A stretch of 64,000 nucleotides of DNA from assembly GCA_964575605.1 (NCBI GenBank), contig CAZNRN010000020.1:1-64000 (forward strand), written 5' to 3'. The stretch is from JAPWJZ01 sp964575605. GTDB lineage: Bacteria > Pseudomonadota > Alphaproteobacteria > Micavibrionales > UBA2020. The position numbers and the translations under genes were made by a program. Numbering within the stretch: position 1 is the first letter of the stretch; every line of letters begins with the position of its first letter. Below the pieces are notes generated by a model. That model saw only the letters and a list, made by a program, of their open reading frames with translations. It searched no databases and was not told the origin of the DNA. Shown here in pieces: positions 33,609 to 41,866 of this stretch.

Positions 33609-35120
33609 TTACTGCTTATGCGTATGACGCAGCGTCGGGAACGCGATCACATCACGGATGCTGGCGGAATTGGTGAGCAGCATCACAAGGCGGTCGATGC
33701 CGATGCCGAGGCCGCCCGTCGGGGGCATGCCGTATTCCAGCGCTTCGACGAAATCTTCATCCAGCATCTGGGCTTCCTCGTTGCCTTTTTCGCGCGCGTT
33801 CATCTGTTCCTTGAAACGCGCCAGCTGGTCGAAGGGGTCGGTCAATTCGGAGAACGCGTTGGCGACTTCCCAGCCGTTCACATAGCTTTCGAAACGTTCG
33901 GTCAGCGTGTCGTGGTCGCGGTGCACCTTGGCCAGCGGAGAAATGTCCTTGGGCAGGTCGACGATATGGATGGGCTGGATAAGGGTATGTTCGACCTTTT
34001 CGGCGAAGACCTGTTCCACCACCTCGCCCCAGTTGGAGCCGGGATTGATATGGATGCCGAGGCTGGCGGCTTTTTTCGCGGCCTCGCCCGCGTCGGGGAT
34101 CTTGCCGAAATCGACGCCGGCTTTTTCCTCCACCAGCTCGACCATCGTCTTGCGCGGCCAGGGGGCCTTGAAGTCGATCTCGTTCTCGCCGAATTTCACT
34201 TTGGTCTGGCCGTCATGCGTCACCTTGCAGGCACCCTCGATGATGCGTTCGGTCAGCGCCATCATATCGCCGTAATCGGCATAGGCCTGATAGATTTCGA
34301 CCGAGGTGAATTCGGGGTTGTGCTTGATCGAGATGCCTTCGTTGCGGAAGCAGCGGTTGATCTCGAACACGCGGTCGAAACCGCCGACGATCAGGCGTTT
34401 CAGGTACAACTCGGGCGCGATGCGCAGGAAAAGGCGCATGTCGAGCGCGTTGTGGTGCGTGACGAAGGGTTTCGCCGAGGCGCCGCCCGCGATCGGGTGC
34501 AGCATGGGGGTTTCGACCTCCATGAAATTCTCGCCCTGCAGCATGGCGCGGATAAAGGCGATGATCTGGCTGCGGCGGCGGAAGGTCTCGCGGCTGTGCT
34601 CGTCCATGATGAGGTCGAGGTAGCGCTTGCGGTATTTAATCTCGGTATCTTGAATCCCGTGGTGCTTTTCGGGCAGCGGGCGCACCGATTTGCCCAGCAT
34701 CTCGAGGCGCTCGGCGTTGATGGTGAGTTCGCCGGGGGGCGTGCGGCGCACGATGCCGGTCACGCCGATGATATCGCCGATATCGTAATGCTTCAGCTGT
34801 TCCAGCACCTCGGGCGGGAGGCTCTGCTTGTGGCTGAAAATCTGGATCTTGCCCGATGAATCATGCAGGTCGATGAACATGCCCGAATTGCGGTAGGCCA
34901 TGATGCGGCCCGCGACCGAAACCTTGTCGGGCGTCACTTCGCCGTTCGCCAGCGCCGCGTATTTGCGCTGCAGGTCGGCCGCGTAGGCGGTCACGTCGAA
35001 GCGGTAAGGGAAAGGGTTGATGCCCCGCATCTGCAGCTGTTTCAGGTTTTCGATCTTCGCGTCGGTGAGCGCGTTTGCATCGGCCACCTGTTGCGGCGCT
35101 TCTGAGCTGTGTTTGGTCAT
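33609..35120 (-). CDS. lysS: Lysyl-tRNA synthetase, class II
   Basis: Charges tRNA-Lys. The 503-residue protein has an N-terminal OB-fold anticodon-binding domain (VSVAGRIMAYRNSGMFIDLHDSSGKIQIF), motif 2 (INRCFRNEGISIKHNPEFTSVEIYQAY) and motif 3 (GGLGIGIDRLVMLLTNSASIRDVIAFPTLR) of class II synthetases. Start at MTKHSSEAPQ, with AAGGAAA upstream. Located 15 bp after the GNAT gene on the same strand. Confidence 0.97.
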   Translation of the reverse strand: MTKHSSEAPQQVADANALTDAKIENLKQLQMRGINPFPYRFDVTAYAADLQRKYAALANGEVTPDKVSVAGRIMAYRNSGMFIDLHDSSGKIQIFSHKQSLPPEVLEQLKHYDIGDIIGVTGIVRRTPPGELTINAERLEMLGKSVRPLPEKHHGIQDTEIKYRKRYLDLIMDEHSRETFRRRSQIIAFIRAMLQGENFMEVETPMLHPIAGGASAKPFVTHHNALDMRLFLRIAPELYLKRLIVGGFDRVFEINRCFRNEGISIKHNPEFTSVEIYQAYADYGDMMALTERIIEGACKVTHDGQTKVKFGENEIDFKAPWPRKTMVELVEEKAGVDFGKIPDAGEAAKKAASLGIHINPGSNWGEVVEQVFAEKVEHTLIQPIHIVDLPKDISPLAKVHRDHDTLTERFESYVNGWEVANAFSELTDPFDQLARFKEQMNAREKGNEEAQMLDEDFVEALEYGMPPTGGLGIGIDRLVMLLTNSASIRDVIAFPTLRHTHKQ

Positions 35121-35135
35121 CGTGCGGTTTCCTTC

Positions 35136-35567
35136 TTATTTCTCGAGCACCATATCATAATGCGGAATGCCCGCATCAATGTATTCCGAGCCGCGCGTGC
35201 GGAAGCCCAGCTTCTCGTAGAACGGCACGGCATAGCTCTGGGCGCTTAATTTGAACAGTTGTACATCGCCGCTGCGGCCGAGCTCGTTCAGCACATAGCG
35301 CATCAGGATGCGGCCGACGCCGATCTTGCGGAAGTCTTTCAGCACGGCCATGCGCTCGATCTTGGCGGCGGAGCCGAGGAAGCGCACGCGGCAGGTGGCG
35401 ATGATGCGGTCGTCCTTCTTGACGGCGAAGTGGCGCGCGGCGGGATCCATGCCGTCGACCTCGAGGTCGGCGGGCACGTTCTGCTCGCCCACGAAAACCT
35501 CTTTGCGGATGGCGAGGCATTCCTGCATCTCGTCGTCGGTCGTGATGGGGGAGCATTTAAGTTGCAT
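35136..35567 (-). CDS. GNAT-family acetyltransferase (ElaA/YjcF-like)
   Basis: A 143-residue single-domain GNAT. The N-terminal IRKEVFVGEQNVPADLEVDGMDPAARHFAV is characteristic of the ElaA/YjcF subgroup, and AVLKDFRKIGVGRILMRYVL carries the acetyl-CoA binding loop (R-x2-G-x-G). The end SYAVPFYEKLGFRTRGSEYIDAGIPHYDMVLE is typical. The substrate is unknown. Immediately upstream of lysS and probably co-transcribed with it. Confidence 0.9.
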   Translation of the reverse strand: MQLKCSPITTDDEMQECLAIRKEVFVGEQNVPADLEVDGMDPAARHFAVKKDDRIIATCRVRFLGSAAKIERMAVLKDFRKIGVGRILMRYVLNELGRSGDVQLFKLSAQSYAVPFYEKLGFRTRGSEYIDAGIPHYDMVLEK

Positions 35568-35718
35568 TTATTCAGGTACCTTTATGCGCGTGACGGATGA
35601 TTTTTGCCTGAATTCAAGCGCTTGCGCAAGGGATGATATGTGAACTGCGGCAGATTTGTTGTGGCCGAATTTCCAAAAATAGGATAAAACAAAACGTGAA
35701 CTGAATCGAAGTGAATAA

Positions 35719-38520
35719 GTGTCCCAAGCCCTTGCCCCTCAAGCGGCGCAAAAGCGCCTGTTGGTCCCGAAAGCCCCCGTGCTGGTGCTGGCGGGGCACA
35801 GCCTGTACTGCCTGACGCTGGACGGGGAGCTGAAACGCGTCGACGAGGCCGAGGCCAGGGGCATCGCCCAGCGCAACATGCCCATCGTCTGCAACGCGCC
35901 GCAGGTGGCCGCCCGCTTGAGGCTGGAGCGCCTGCCCGCCTATGACGTCCTTGAATTGTTTGCTTTCGTGAACCCCGGCACCTTCTGCGTGCCGACGCCC
36001 CGCGGGCTGAGCAAAGCCTTGGGATTGTTCGAACCCGAAACGCCCGAAGACCACTGCACGGGGCTGCGCGACGCCATCCGGCACCTGCTGGCCGACCTTG
36101 GCGCGGCGGGACGGGTGGAGAAAAGCGACCCCGCAGGCCTCGCCGCCATGATGGGGCTGATGGGCGGCGCGAACGACGAACCGCAATCACCCGCCGGCTG
36201 GCCCTGGACGCCCAGTGTGCTGGCAGCCCTCGGGCGGACGGAAACGCCGCCGACCCGCGCCGAGATGAAACTGGCCGCCAAGGTCTGGGACAAGCTGCCC
36301 GAATGGTCGGTGCATGCGCCCGAACCGGCCCCCGGCCATGTGGGCGTGGCCGATGCGGAAGTTGAAGAACGCCTCGCGCAATTACTACTGCGCCAGAAAA
36401 AGGAAGACCGCCCGCAGCAGCGCGATTACGCGCGCACGCTGGCCAGCGCCTTTGCACCCTGTAATGAAGAAGGCGAAACGCATGTGGTACTGGCCGAGGC
36501 CGGCACGGGCACCGGCAAGACGTTAGGATATTTATCGCCCGCAACCGTCTGGGCGGAGAAAAACGGCGGGCCGGTCTGGGTCTCGACCTATACGCGCAAC
36601 CTGCAGCGGCAGGTGGATGCGGAGCTTGAAAAGCTTTACGACGACCCCGTGACCAAGGCGCGCAAGGTGGTGACACGCAAGGGGCGCGAAAACTATCTTT
36701 GCCTGTTGAACCTTGAAGACGCGGCGCAAAGCCCGGGCGTCGCGGCCAGCGATATCAACGCGACCGCCTTCGGCCTGATGGCGCGCTGGGCGGCGATGAC
36801 CGACGACGGCGACCTGATGGGCAAGGATTTCCCCGGCTGGCTGGCGGGGCTGATGGGCTGGCAGCGCATGGCCGCCTTTGCCGACAAGCGCGGCGAATGC
36901 ATCTATACCGCCTGCCCGCATTTCAACAAATGCTTCGTCGAGAAAAGCATCCGCAAAGCCAAGCGCGCCGATATCGTGATCGCGAACCACGCGCTGGTGA
37001 TGCACCAGACGGCGGTGACAGGGCCGGAAGACGTGCTGCCCGGCCGCTATATTTTCGACGAAGGGCATCATTTATTCGAGGCCGCCGACAGCGCCTTCGA
37101 CGCGCAGCTGAACGGCCAGTGGACAAGCGATCTGCGCCGCTGGCTGCTGGGCACCGAAACGGGGCAGAAGACCCGCGCGCGCGGCTTGAAACGCCGTATC
37201 GAGGACATGATCGCGGGCGAGGAAGAAAACATCGCGCATGTCGAGGCGATACAGGAGGCCGCGCGCGCCCTGCCCGGCCCGCAATGGCGGCAGCGTATGG
37301 GCGAGGGAGAGCCGCGCGGCGTGACGGAACAGTTTTTGCTGCTCTGCCGCCAGCAGGTCTATGCCCGCACGAAAGACCACGGCGGTTATTATTCGCTGGA
37401 AACCGCGGTGCAGCCCGCGATACCGGGATTGCTGGAGGCAGCCAGCGCGCTGGCCGCGAAACTGGGCGATTTGCAAAAGCCGATGATGGCGCTGATCCGA
37501 GCGCTACAGAAAAAGCTGGAAGACGAGGCCGAAACGCTGGATACCTCGCAGCGCGAACGCATCACCTTTATCCGCAACAGCCTCTACCGCCGCGCGCATT
37601 ACGAACTGGGCGGCTGGATAGAGATGCTGAAGGCGCTGAAAGACCCGCAGCCGGAAAACTGCGTCGACTGGCTGGAGGTTTCCCGCGTCGACGGGAAGGA
37701 TTACGACGCCGGTTTCTACCGTTATTACGTCGACCCCGCGCGCGTTTTCGCCGAACAGCTGAAACCCCATGCGCATGGCGTCGTCATCACTTCCGCAACC
37801 CTGCGCGACGCCTCGGACGAAGATGCCGAAGGCTGGAAAAGCCCGAAATCGCGCACGGGGTTTGAAGTATTGTCGAACCCCGGCCATGCGAATACATTCG
37901 CCGTCGCCTCGCCCTTTAACTATAAGGAACAGACCCGCGTGCTGGTCGTGGGCGATGTGGCGAAGGATAACCCGGGCGAAGTGGCCGCCGCATATCGCGA
38001 GTTGTTCCGCGCGTCACAGGGCGGCGCGCTCGGCATTTTCACCGCCGTGCAGCGCCTGCGCTCCGTCCATGACAAAATCATCCAGCCGCTGGAAAACGAA
38101 GGCATCCACCTGTATGCCCAGCACGTCGACCCGCTGGATACCGGCACGCTGATCGATATTTTCCGCGAGGAAGAAAACGCCTGCCTGCTGGGCACCGATG
38201 CGACCCGCGACGGAATCGACGTGCCGGGGCGTTCGCTGCGATTAGTGGTTTACGACCGCGTACCCTGGCCGCGCCCGACCATTTTGCACAAGGCGCGCCG
38301 CCAGCATTTCGGCAAGAGCCTCGACGACATGCTGACACGCTTCAAGCTGAAGCAGGCCTACGGCCGCCTGATCCGCCGCAGCGATGATAAGGGCGTTTTC
38401 GTGATGCTCGACGGCGCCCTGCCCTCGCGCCTCCTCACCGCCTTCCCCGAAGGCGTGGAGGTGCAGCGCATCGGCCTTAAAGAAGCGATTGCGGCGGTAA
38501 AAGATTTCCTGAAGGACTAA
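35719..38520 (+). CDS. DinG/XPD-like iron-sulfur DNA helicase
   Basis: A 933-residue superfamily 2 helicase of the DinG/YoaA class, with GTG as apparent start and only a weak ribosome binding site. Walker A AEAGTGTGKTLGYL, DEGHH box (YIFDEGHHLFEAADSA), and motifs V/VI LLGTDATRDGIDVPGRSLRLVVYDRVPW ... KQAYGRLIRRSDDKGVFVMLD. Four cysteines between motifs Ia and II (NYLCLLN, GECIYTACPHFNKCFVEK) give the expected [4Fe-4S] ligands. An N-terminal domain of about 240 residues precedes the helicase core, as in alphaproteobacterial DinG-like proteins. Likely role: unwinding of recombination or R-loop structures. Confidence 0.93.
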   Translation: MSQALAPQAAQKRLLVPKAPVLVLAGHSLYCLTLDGELKRVDEAEARGIAQRNMPIVCNAPQVAARLRLERLPAYDVLELFAFVNPGTFCVPTPRGLSKALGLFEPETPEDHCTGLRDAIRHLLADLGAAGRVEKSDPAGLAAMMGLMGGANDEPQSPAGWPWTPSVLAALGRTETPPTRAEMKLAAKVWDKLPEWSVHAPEPAPGHVGVADAEVEERLAQLLLRQKKEDRPQQRDYARTLASAFAPCNEEGETHVVLAEAGTGTGKTLGYLSPATVWAEKNGGPVWVSTYTRNLQRQVDAELEKLYDDPVTKARKVVTRKGRENYLCLLNLEDAAQSPGVAASDINATAFGLMARWAAMTDDGDLMGKDFPGWLAGLMGWQRMAAFADKRGECIYTACPHFNKCFVEKSIRKAKRADIVIANHALVMHQTAVTGPEDVLPGRYIFDEGHHLFEAADSAFDAQLNGQWTSDLRRWLLGTETGQKTRARGLKRRIEDMIAGEEENIAHVEAIQEAARALPGPQWRQRMGEGEPRGVTEQFLLLCRQQVYARTKDHGGYYSLETAVQPAIPGLLEAASALAAKLGDLQKPMMALIRALQKKLEDEAETLDTSQRERITFIRNSLYRRAHYELGGWIEMLKALKDPQPENCVDWLEVSRVDGKDYDAGFYRYYVDPARVFAEQLKPHAHGVVITSATLRDASDEDAEGWKSPKSRTGFEVLSNPGHANTFAVASPFNYKEQTRVLVVGDVAKDNPGEVAAAYRELFRASQGGALGIFTAVQRLRSVHDKIIQPLENEGIHLYAQHVDPLDTGTLIDIFREEENACLLGTDATRDGIDVPGRSLRLVVYDRVPWPRPTILHKARRQHFGKSLDDMLTRFKLKQAYGRLIRRSDDKGVFVMLDGALPSRLLTAFPEGVEVQRIGLKEAIAAVKDFLKD

Positions 38521-38538
38521 TCAAATCCCCAAATAGAA

Positions 38539-38558
38539 ACTCCGGCGAAGGCCGGGGT
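38539..38558. terminator. Hairpin between the convergent helicase and zeta genes
   Basis: Stem ACTCCGGC (38539-38546)/GCCGGGGT (38551-38558) with one T-G pair and a GAAG loop. On the minus strand it is followed by TTTCTATTT, so it best fits the end of the zeta-gene transcript. The loop and flanks resemble the hairpins of the element at 14409. Confidence 0.6.
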
Positions 38559-38587
38559 CTCAAGTCGTTGCAGACTATTCGGGTTAC

Positions 38588-38905
38588 TTACCCCTGCATC
38601 ACGGCCTTCTTGGCCGCGGCAAGATGCACGTTGTATTCGTTTTCCAGCTGGTGCTCGGACATTTCGATGCCCTTACCGGAAAGGTCTTTCGCGACCTTGC
38701 GCAGCACGTCCTTGATGCCGGGTTCGTCGAAATCGGCGTCCAGCACTTCGGCGGCGTAGGTTTCGACATCGGCGCCGGTCTTGCCGAGCTTGCCCGCGGC
38801 CCAGGCGCCAAAGAGCTTCACGGCTTTCGCCTGCACTTTGAACTGCAGTTCCTGGTCGTGCTTGAACTTGTTTTCAAAAGCCTTTTCGCGATCGTCGAAT
38901 CCCAT
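38588..38905 (-). CDS. ATPase inhibitor zeta-type protein (DUF1476)
   Basis: A 105-residue DUF1476 protein, the family of the zeta inhibitor of the F1Fo-ATP synthase of Paracoccus and other alphaproteobacteria. The start MGFDDREKAFENKFKHDQELQFKVQAKAVKLFGAWAAGKLG is diagnostic: the N-terminal inhibitory helix followed by a four-helix bundle. GGAG lies 6 nt before this ATG; an ATG one codon upstream is too close. It is encoded alone, away from atp genes, as is usual. Confidence 0.93.
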   Translation of the reverse strand: MGFDDREKAFENKFKHDQELQFKVQAKAVKLFGAWAAGKLGKTGADVETYAAEVLDADFDEPGIKDVLRKVAKDLSGKGIEMSEHQLENEYNVHLAAAKKAVMQG

Positions 38906-38986
38906 CATCCACTCCGTTATTACGTTATATTGACTATTGTACCCCAAGCACCTAGATAACTACAAACACCAAAGAGATATTTCAAG

Positions 38987-39640
38987 ATGGCTGATAAACA
39001 AGAGAAAAAACCGCCGAATTTCTGGTACGAAGGCGACACCAGCCTGCACGATTTACCGGAAATCGCCACGGGCGTGAAGAAACTGGTGAAGGCGCATCCG
39101 GAACTGAAAGCCGCGATGAAGCGCATCGGCACCCTGCCATGGAAAAAACAGCCCGACGGTTTCGAAGGGCTGGTCTGCATCATCCTCGGCCAGCAGGTGT
39201 CGGTGGCGGCCGCCGCGCATATGGCCGCGCGCCTGCGCGACGCCATCCCCGAAATCACGCCGAAACGCTTCATGAAACTGGATGACGACAAATTGCGCGC
39301 CATCGGTTTTTCGGGACAGAAAATCAATTACAGCCGCAACCTGGCCGAGCAGATCATCGGCAAGAAATTCAATCCGGCCGACCTTGTGGACGCGCCCGAG
39401 GAAGAGGCGATGGAAATGCATACAGCGCTCAAGGGAATCGGTCCCTGGAGCGCCGAGATTTACCTGATGTTCTGCCTGGGCCGCGGCGACGTCTGGCCGG
39501 CCGCCGACCTTGGCCTGCAGAACGGGCTGCAGCGCATGCGGGGCCTTAAAACCCGCCCCGATACCAAGGAAACAAGGGTTTTGGGCGAGATTTTTGCGCC
39601 CTACCGCTCGGCCGCCTCCCTTATTGTCTGGCGGGCGTGA
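38987..39640 (+). CDS. DNA-3-methyladenine glycosylase II-like (AlkA family)
   Basis: HhH-GPD base-excision glycosylase (217 residues) for alkylated purines. FEGLVCIILGQQVSVAAAAHMAARL is the AlkA-type helix, LKGIGPWSAEIYLMFCLGRGDVWPAADLGLQNGLQRM contains the helix-hairpin-helix and the catalytic Asp, and the end RSAASLIVWR matches the family. The N-terminal AlkA-specific beta-domain is short, so this is the minimal form. It is followed 18 bp later by folE. Confidence 0.92.
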   Translation: MADKQEKKPPNFWYEGDTSLHDLPEIATGVKKLVKAHPELKAAMKRIGTLPWKKQPDGFEGLVCIILGQQVSVAAAAHMAARLRDAIPEITPKRFMKLDDDKLRAIGFSGQKINYSRNLAEQIIGKKFNPADLVDAPEEEAMEMHTALKGIGPWSAEIYLMFCLGRGDVWPAADLGLQNGLQRMRGLKTRPDTKETRVLGEIFAPYRSAASLIVWRA

Positions 39641-39658
39641 CTGGGGTATAAACCCGTC

Positions 39659-40264
39659 ATGGCCACAAAACGCAAACTGACCCCGCAGCAGATCAAGCGC
39701 CCCTCCCGCGACGAGGCGGAGGCCGCGATCGCAACGCTTATCCGCTGGATCGGCGAGAACCCCGAGCGCGAAGGATTGAGGGAAACGCCCCGCCGCGTCG
39801 TGCGCGCGTTTGAAGAATATTTTGCAGGCTATGCGATGAAACCCGAAGAAGTGCTGGACCGGTACTTCAAGGAAGACATGGGCGGCTATACCGACCCTGT
39901 GCTGATCCGCAATATCGAGGTTGAATCGCGCTGCGAACACCACATGGCGCCCTTTATCGGGCAGGCGCATGTCGCCTATATCCCGAACGGCCGCGTGCTG
40001 GGCCTCTCGAAAATCGCACGCGTCGTCGATATGTATGCGCGCCGCATGCAGGTGCAGGAACGCCTGACATCCGAAATCGCCAATACCCTGAATCAGTACG
40101 TGAAGCCCAAGGGCGTCGCCGTGCTGATCGAGGCCGAGCATTTCTGCATGAAGGTCCGCGGCGTCAAGAAAGACCACTGCAAAACCGTCACCACGCGCTT
40201 CCTCGGCGCTTACAAGCGCGATGCCGCTTTGCGCGAGGAATTCTTCGCTTCCATCAAAGGCTGA
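39659..40264 (+). CDS. folE: GTP cyclohydrolase I
   Basis: Converts GTP to 7,8-dihydroneopterin triphosphate, the first step of folate and pterin synthesis. The 201-residue length is normal. Zinc ligands are in SRCEHHMAPFIGQAHVAYIP (Cys, His) and AEHFCMKVRGVKKDH (Cys). Its last 55 bp overlap the 3' end of the convergent ligase gene (40210-41628), a long antisense overlap. Confidence 0.97.
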   Translation: MATKRKLTPQQIKRPSRDEAEAAIATLIRWIGENPEREGLRETPRRVVRAFEEYFAGYAMKPEEVLDRYFKEDMGGYTDPVLIRNIEVESRCEHHMAPFIGQAHVAYIPNGRVLGLSKIARVVDMYARRMQVQERLTSEIANTLNQYVKPKGVAVLIEAEHFCMKVRGVKKDHCKTVTTRFLGAYKRDAALREEFFASIKG

Positions 40265-41628
40265 GCGGTAACCGCCGCCGCTTTCTGCATCGACGCCGTG
40301 ACCTCCGCCAGGTTCGCGAATTTTTCGGCGAATATCTTGCCGTCGCAATTGCCGGTCATCAGCACGTCCGTCAGGCGCTCCATGTCTTTCGCCGGGATTT
40401 TGCCGTCATAGGCGTTCACGAGGATGCCCGCGACATCGGCTGCGAAATCGCGCAGGCGTCCGGTGCCGAAGGTGACATCCATGAACTTGCCGCCGTTATT
40501 CACCGCCGCATCGCGCGATTTCAGGTAGAGGTCTGCGTCCTGCTTGGGGTTGCCCGTGAAGCCATAGTCTTTCAGCAGCGCGTCGAAATCATCCGCCGCC
40601 TTGCCGTCCGGTACCAGCGCCGCGGTCAGCAGTATCGCCATCACGGGCTGGTCGTAACCGCTGTCCGCGCCGCGTACTTCCATGCGCTTGCCGATGGCTT
40701 TGCCCGCTTCGTCGCGCAGGTTGCAGATTTTCACGTCGTTATAGAGGAAGGTTTCGGCCAGTTCATAGTTTGACTGCGTGCCCAGCCCCTGCTCCACCAG
40801 TTTCGCATAGGTGATGCGGTTTTCTTTCGACGCGGGGATCAGGCCGCCCTCGGCGTTATAGGCGAAGTGCATCGGCGCGTTGAAGACCGCTTCGATGTGG
40901 TTGCGGATGAATTCATCGCCGGTTGACGATTTCAGGAATGCGGGCGAGACGCCGCCGGCCTCGCCATAACCGAGGTAATATTTACCGCGCGGCAAATAAT
41001 CGAGTTTTTTGTCTTCATCCATGATGTAGTTGGACGAGGCGTTGCAGGACGCCATCAGCAAAGGCGTCAGCGCATAGGCGCGCTTCACCATGCGAAACAT
41101 CTGCTCGGGGTCTTCGGGGCTGAAACTGGTTTGCACAGATGAGGTGAGCATCGGCAGGCGCAGGGTGTTTTCGTCGAAAATTTCCTGCATGGCCTTTAAC
41201 GACACCTGCAAGCGCTCGCGGCTGACCATGTTGCCGAGCGCTTCTTCGCGCGTCGTCGTGGGCACGATGGAGAACTGCGGGCGGGTGAAGCCTTCGTCAT
41301 TCGCGGCCTTGTCGAACACCGCGATATCTTTTTTCACCGCACGCAGCAGCGCCGCGACATCGTCGTTTTGTAAGGCGGGACTGGCGTATTCGATGACGCC
41401 CGCAGGTTCCAGCTGCGCGTCGTAGCCCATGTCCTTCATTTTTTTTTGCAGCGCCTGCATTTCGAGGGCGGTGGGCAGCGCGGGTTTCGATAGGCCCGGT
41501 TTCACCAGCGGCATTTCAACCTCGGCGCCAATTTTTCCGGTGTACCGTTTGGGCGGCGGCGCATAGAGCGGCAGCGCGTCTTCAAACGACGAAATCTTTT
41601 TCAGGTTGGTTTTTTGCACGTCCGTCAT
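40210..41628 (-). CDS. Glutamate-cysteine-ligase-like enzyme, downstream paralog
   Basis: A 472-residue ATP-dependent carboxylate-amine ligase similar to plant/alphaproteobacterial glutamate-cysteine ligase. Markers are the GxExE-type N-terminal motif (GKIGAEVEMPL), LTSSVQTSFSPEDPEQMFRMVKRAYALTPLLMASCNASS, FIRNHIEAVFNAPMHFAYN and LYNDVKICNLRDEAGKAIGKRMEVRGADSG, corresponding to the LEMRGAD block of the family. It is the tandem paralog of 41867-43273, with collinear motifs throughout. A His-rich 20-codon frame with its own promoter-like sequence lies 93 bp upstream. The true substrate may not be Glu and Cys. It overlaps folE by 55 bp. Confidence 0.85.
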   Translation of the reverse strand: MTDVQKTNLKKISSFEDALPLYAPPPKRYTGKIGAEVEMPLVKPGLSKPALPTALEMQALQKKMKDMGYDAQLEPAGVIEYASPALQNDDVAALLRAVKKDIAVFDKAANDEGFTRPQFSIVPTTTREEALGNMVSRERLQVSLKAMQEIFDENTLRLPMLTSSVQTSFSPEDPEQMFRMVKRAYALTPLLMASCNASSNYIMDEDKKLDYLPRGKYYLGYGEAGGVSPAFLKSSTGDEFIRNHIEAVFNAPMHFAYNAEGGLIPASKENRITYAKLVEQGLGTQSNYELAETFLYNDVKICNLRDEAGKAIGKRMEVRGADSGYDQPVMAILLTAALVPDGKAADDFDALLKDYGFTGNPKQDADLYLKSRDAAVNNGGKFMDVTFGTGRLRDFAADVAGILVNAYDGKIPAKDMERLTDVLMTGNCDGKIFAEKFANLAEVTASMQKAAAVTAQPLMEAKNSSRKAASRL

Positions 41629-41711
41629 GACGGTTAATCCTTATGATGCCCTGCATCGGGGCGAATGATTTACGGGTAGTTGGGGGTGGGCGGTTATGAA
41701 CCGCAAATGAC

Positions 41712-41732
41712 AAAAACTGGCTTAGTGCCAGT
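41712..41732 (-). terminator. Terminator/attenuator-like hairpin at the end of the His-rich small frame
   Basis: On the minus strand ACTGGC-ACTAA-GCCAGT is a perfect 6-bp hairpin followed by TTTTG. Its 5' arm lies in the last codons of the small frame and its loop contains the stop codon, so translation of the peptide would physically control whether the hairpin forms. It lies between that frame and the ligase gene starting at 41628. Confidence 0.55.
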
Positions 41733-41784
41733 GATGATGCTGGACGTGATGGAAGGCTGCGATGTACTGCACGCGGTTTGTCAT
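41722..41784 (-). CDS. 20-residue His-rich peptide, candidate leader or precursor
   Basis: The frame reads MTNRVQYIAAFHHVQHHHWH and stop. It aligns with the small frame at 43375-43437 in its first ten residues (MT...YIAA), has exactly the same length, and its ATG has the same 37-bp distance to a TTGACA box. Upstream there is no ribosome binding site; with the promoter in place the message would start at or within a few bases of the ATG, i.e. nearly leaderless. Six of the last nine residues are His or Trp. Either an attenuation-type leader peptide or a small precursor peptide; I cannot decide from sequence. Confidence 0.55.
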   Translation of the reverse strand: MTNRVQYIAAFHHVQHHHWH

Positions 41785-41792
41785 GGCGTCTA

Positions 41793-41821
41793 CTGTCGCC
41801 GATTCTGGCGCATTCTGTCAA
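41793..41821 (-). promoter_or_regulatory. Promoter-like sequence upstream of the His-rich frame
   Basis: Minus-strand TTGACA (41816-41821) followed by GAATGCGCCAGAATC, similar to the promoter at 43469. At 17 bp spacing the -10 reads CGACAG, a poor match, so activity may be weak or need an activator. Confidence 0.35.
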
Positions 41822-41829
41822 TGAAAGAA

Positions 41830-41859
41830 AAATACGGTGCCCGGAAAGGCACGGTATTT
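41830..41859 (-). terminator. Intrinsic terminator after the upstream ligase gene
   Basis: Minus strand AAATACCGTGCC and GGCACCGTATTT form a 12-bp stem with one mismatch around a 6-nt loop, followed by TTCTTT. It lies 8 bp after the stop of the gene at 41867 and just before the promoter-like box of the next unit, separating the two transcription units. Confidence 0.7.
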
Positions 41860-41866
41860 CATAGGC

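Noticed and set aside
38539..38558. Hairpin considered as another copy of the 14409 repeat
   Set aside because: Only the general stem-loop design (GAAG loop) is similar; stem sequences differ, and its position after the zeta gene with a T-rich tract fits a terminator.
41582..41821. 79-codon minus-strand frame covering the same region as the His-rich small frame
   Set aside because: It is in a different frame, runs into the ligase start without signals, and lacks the conservation shown by the 20-codon frame.
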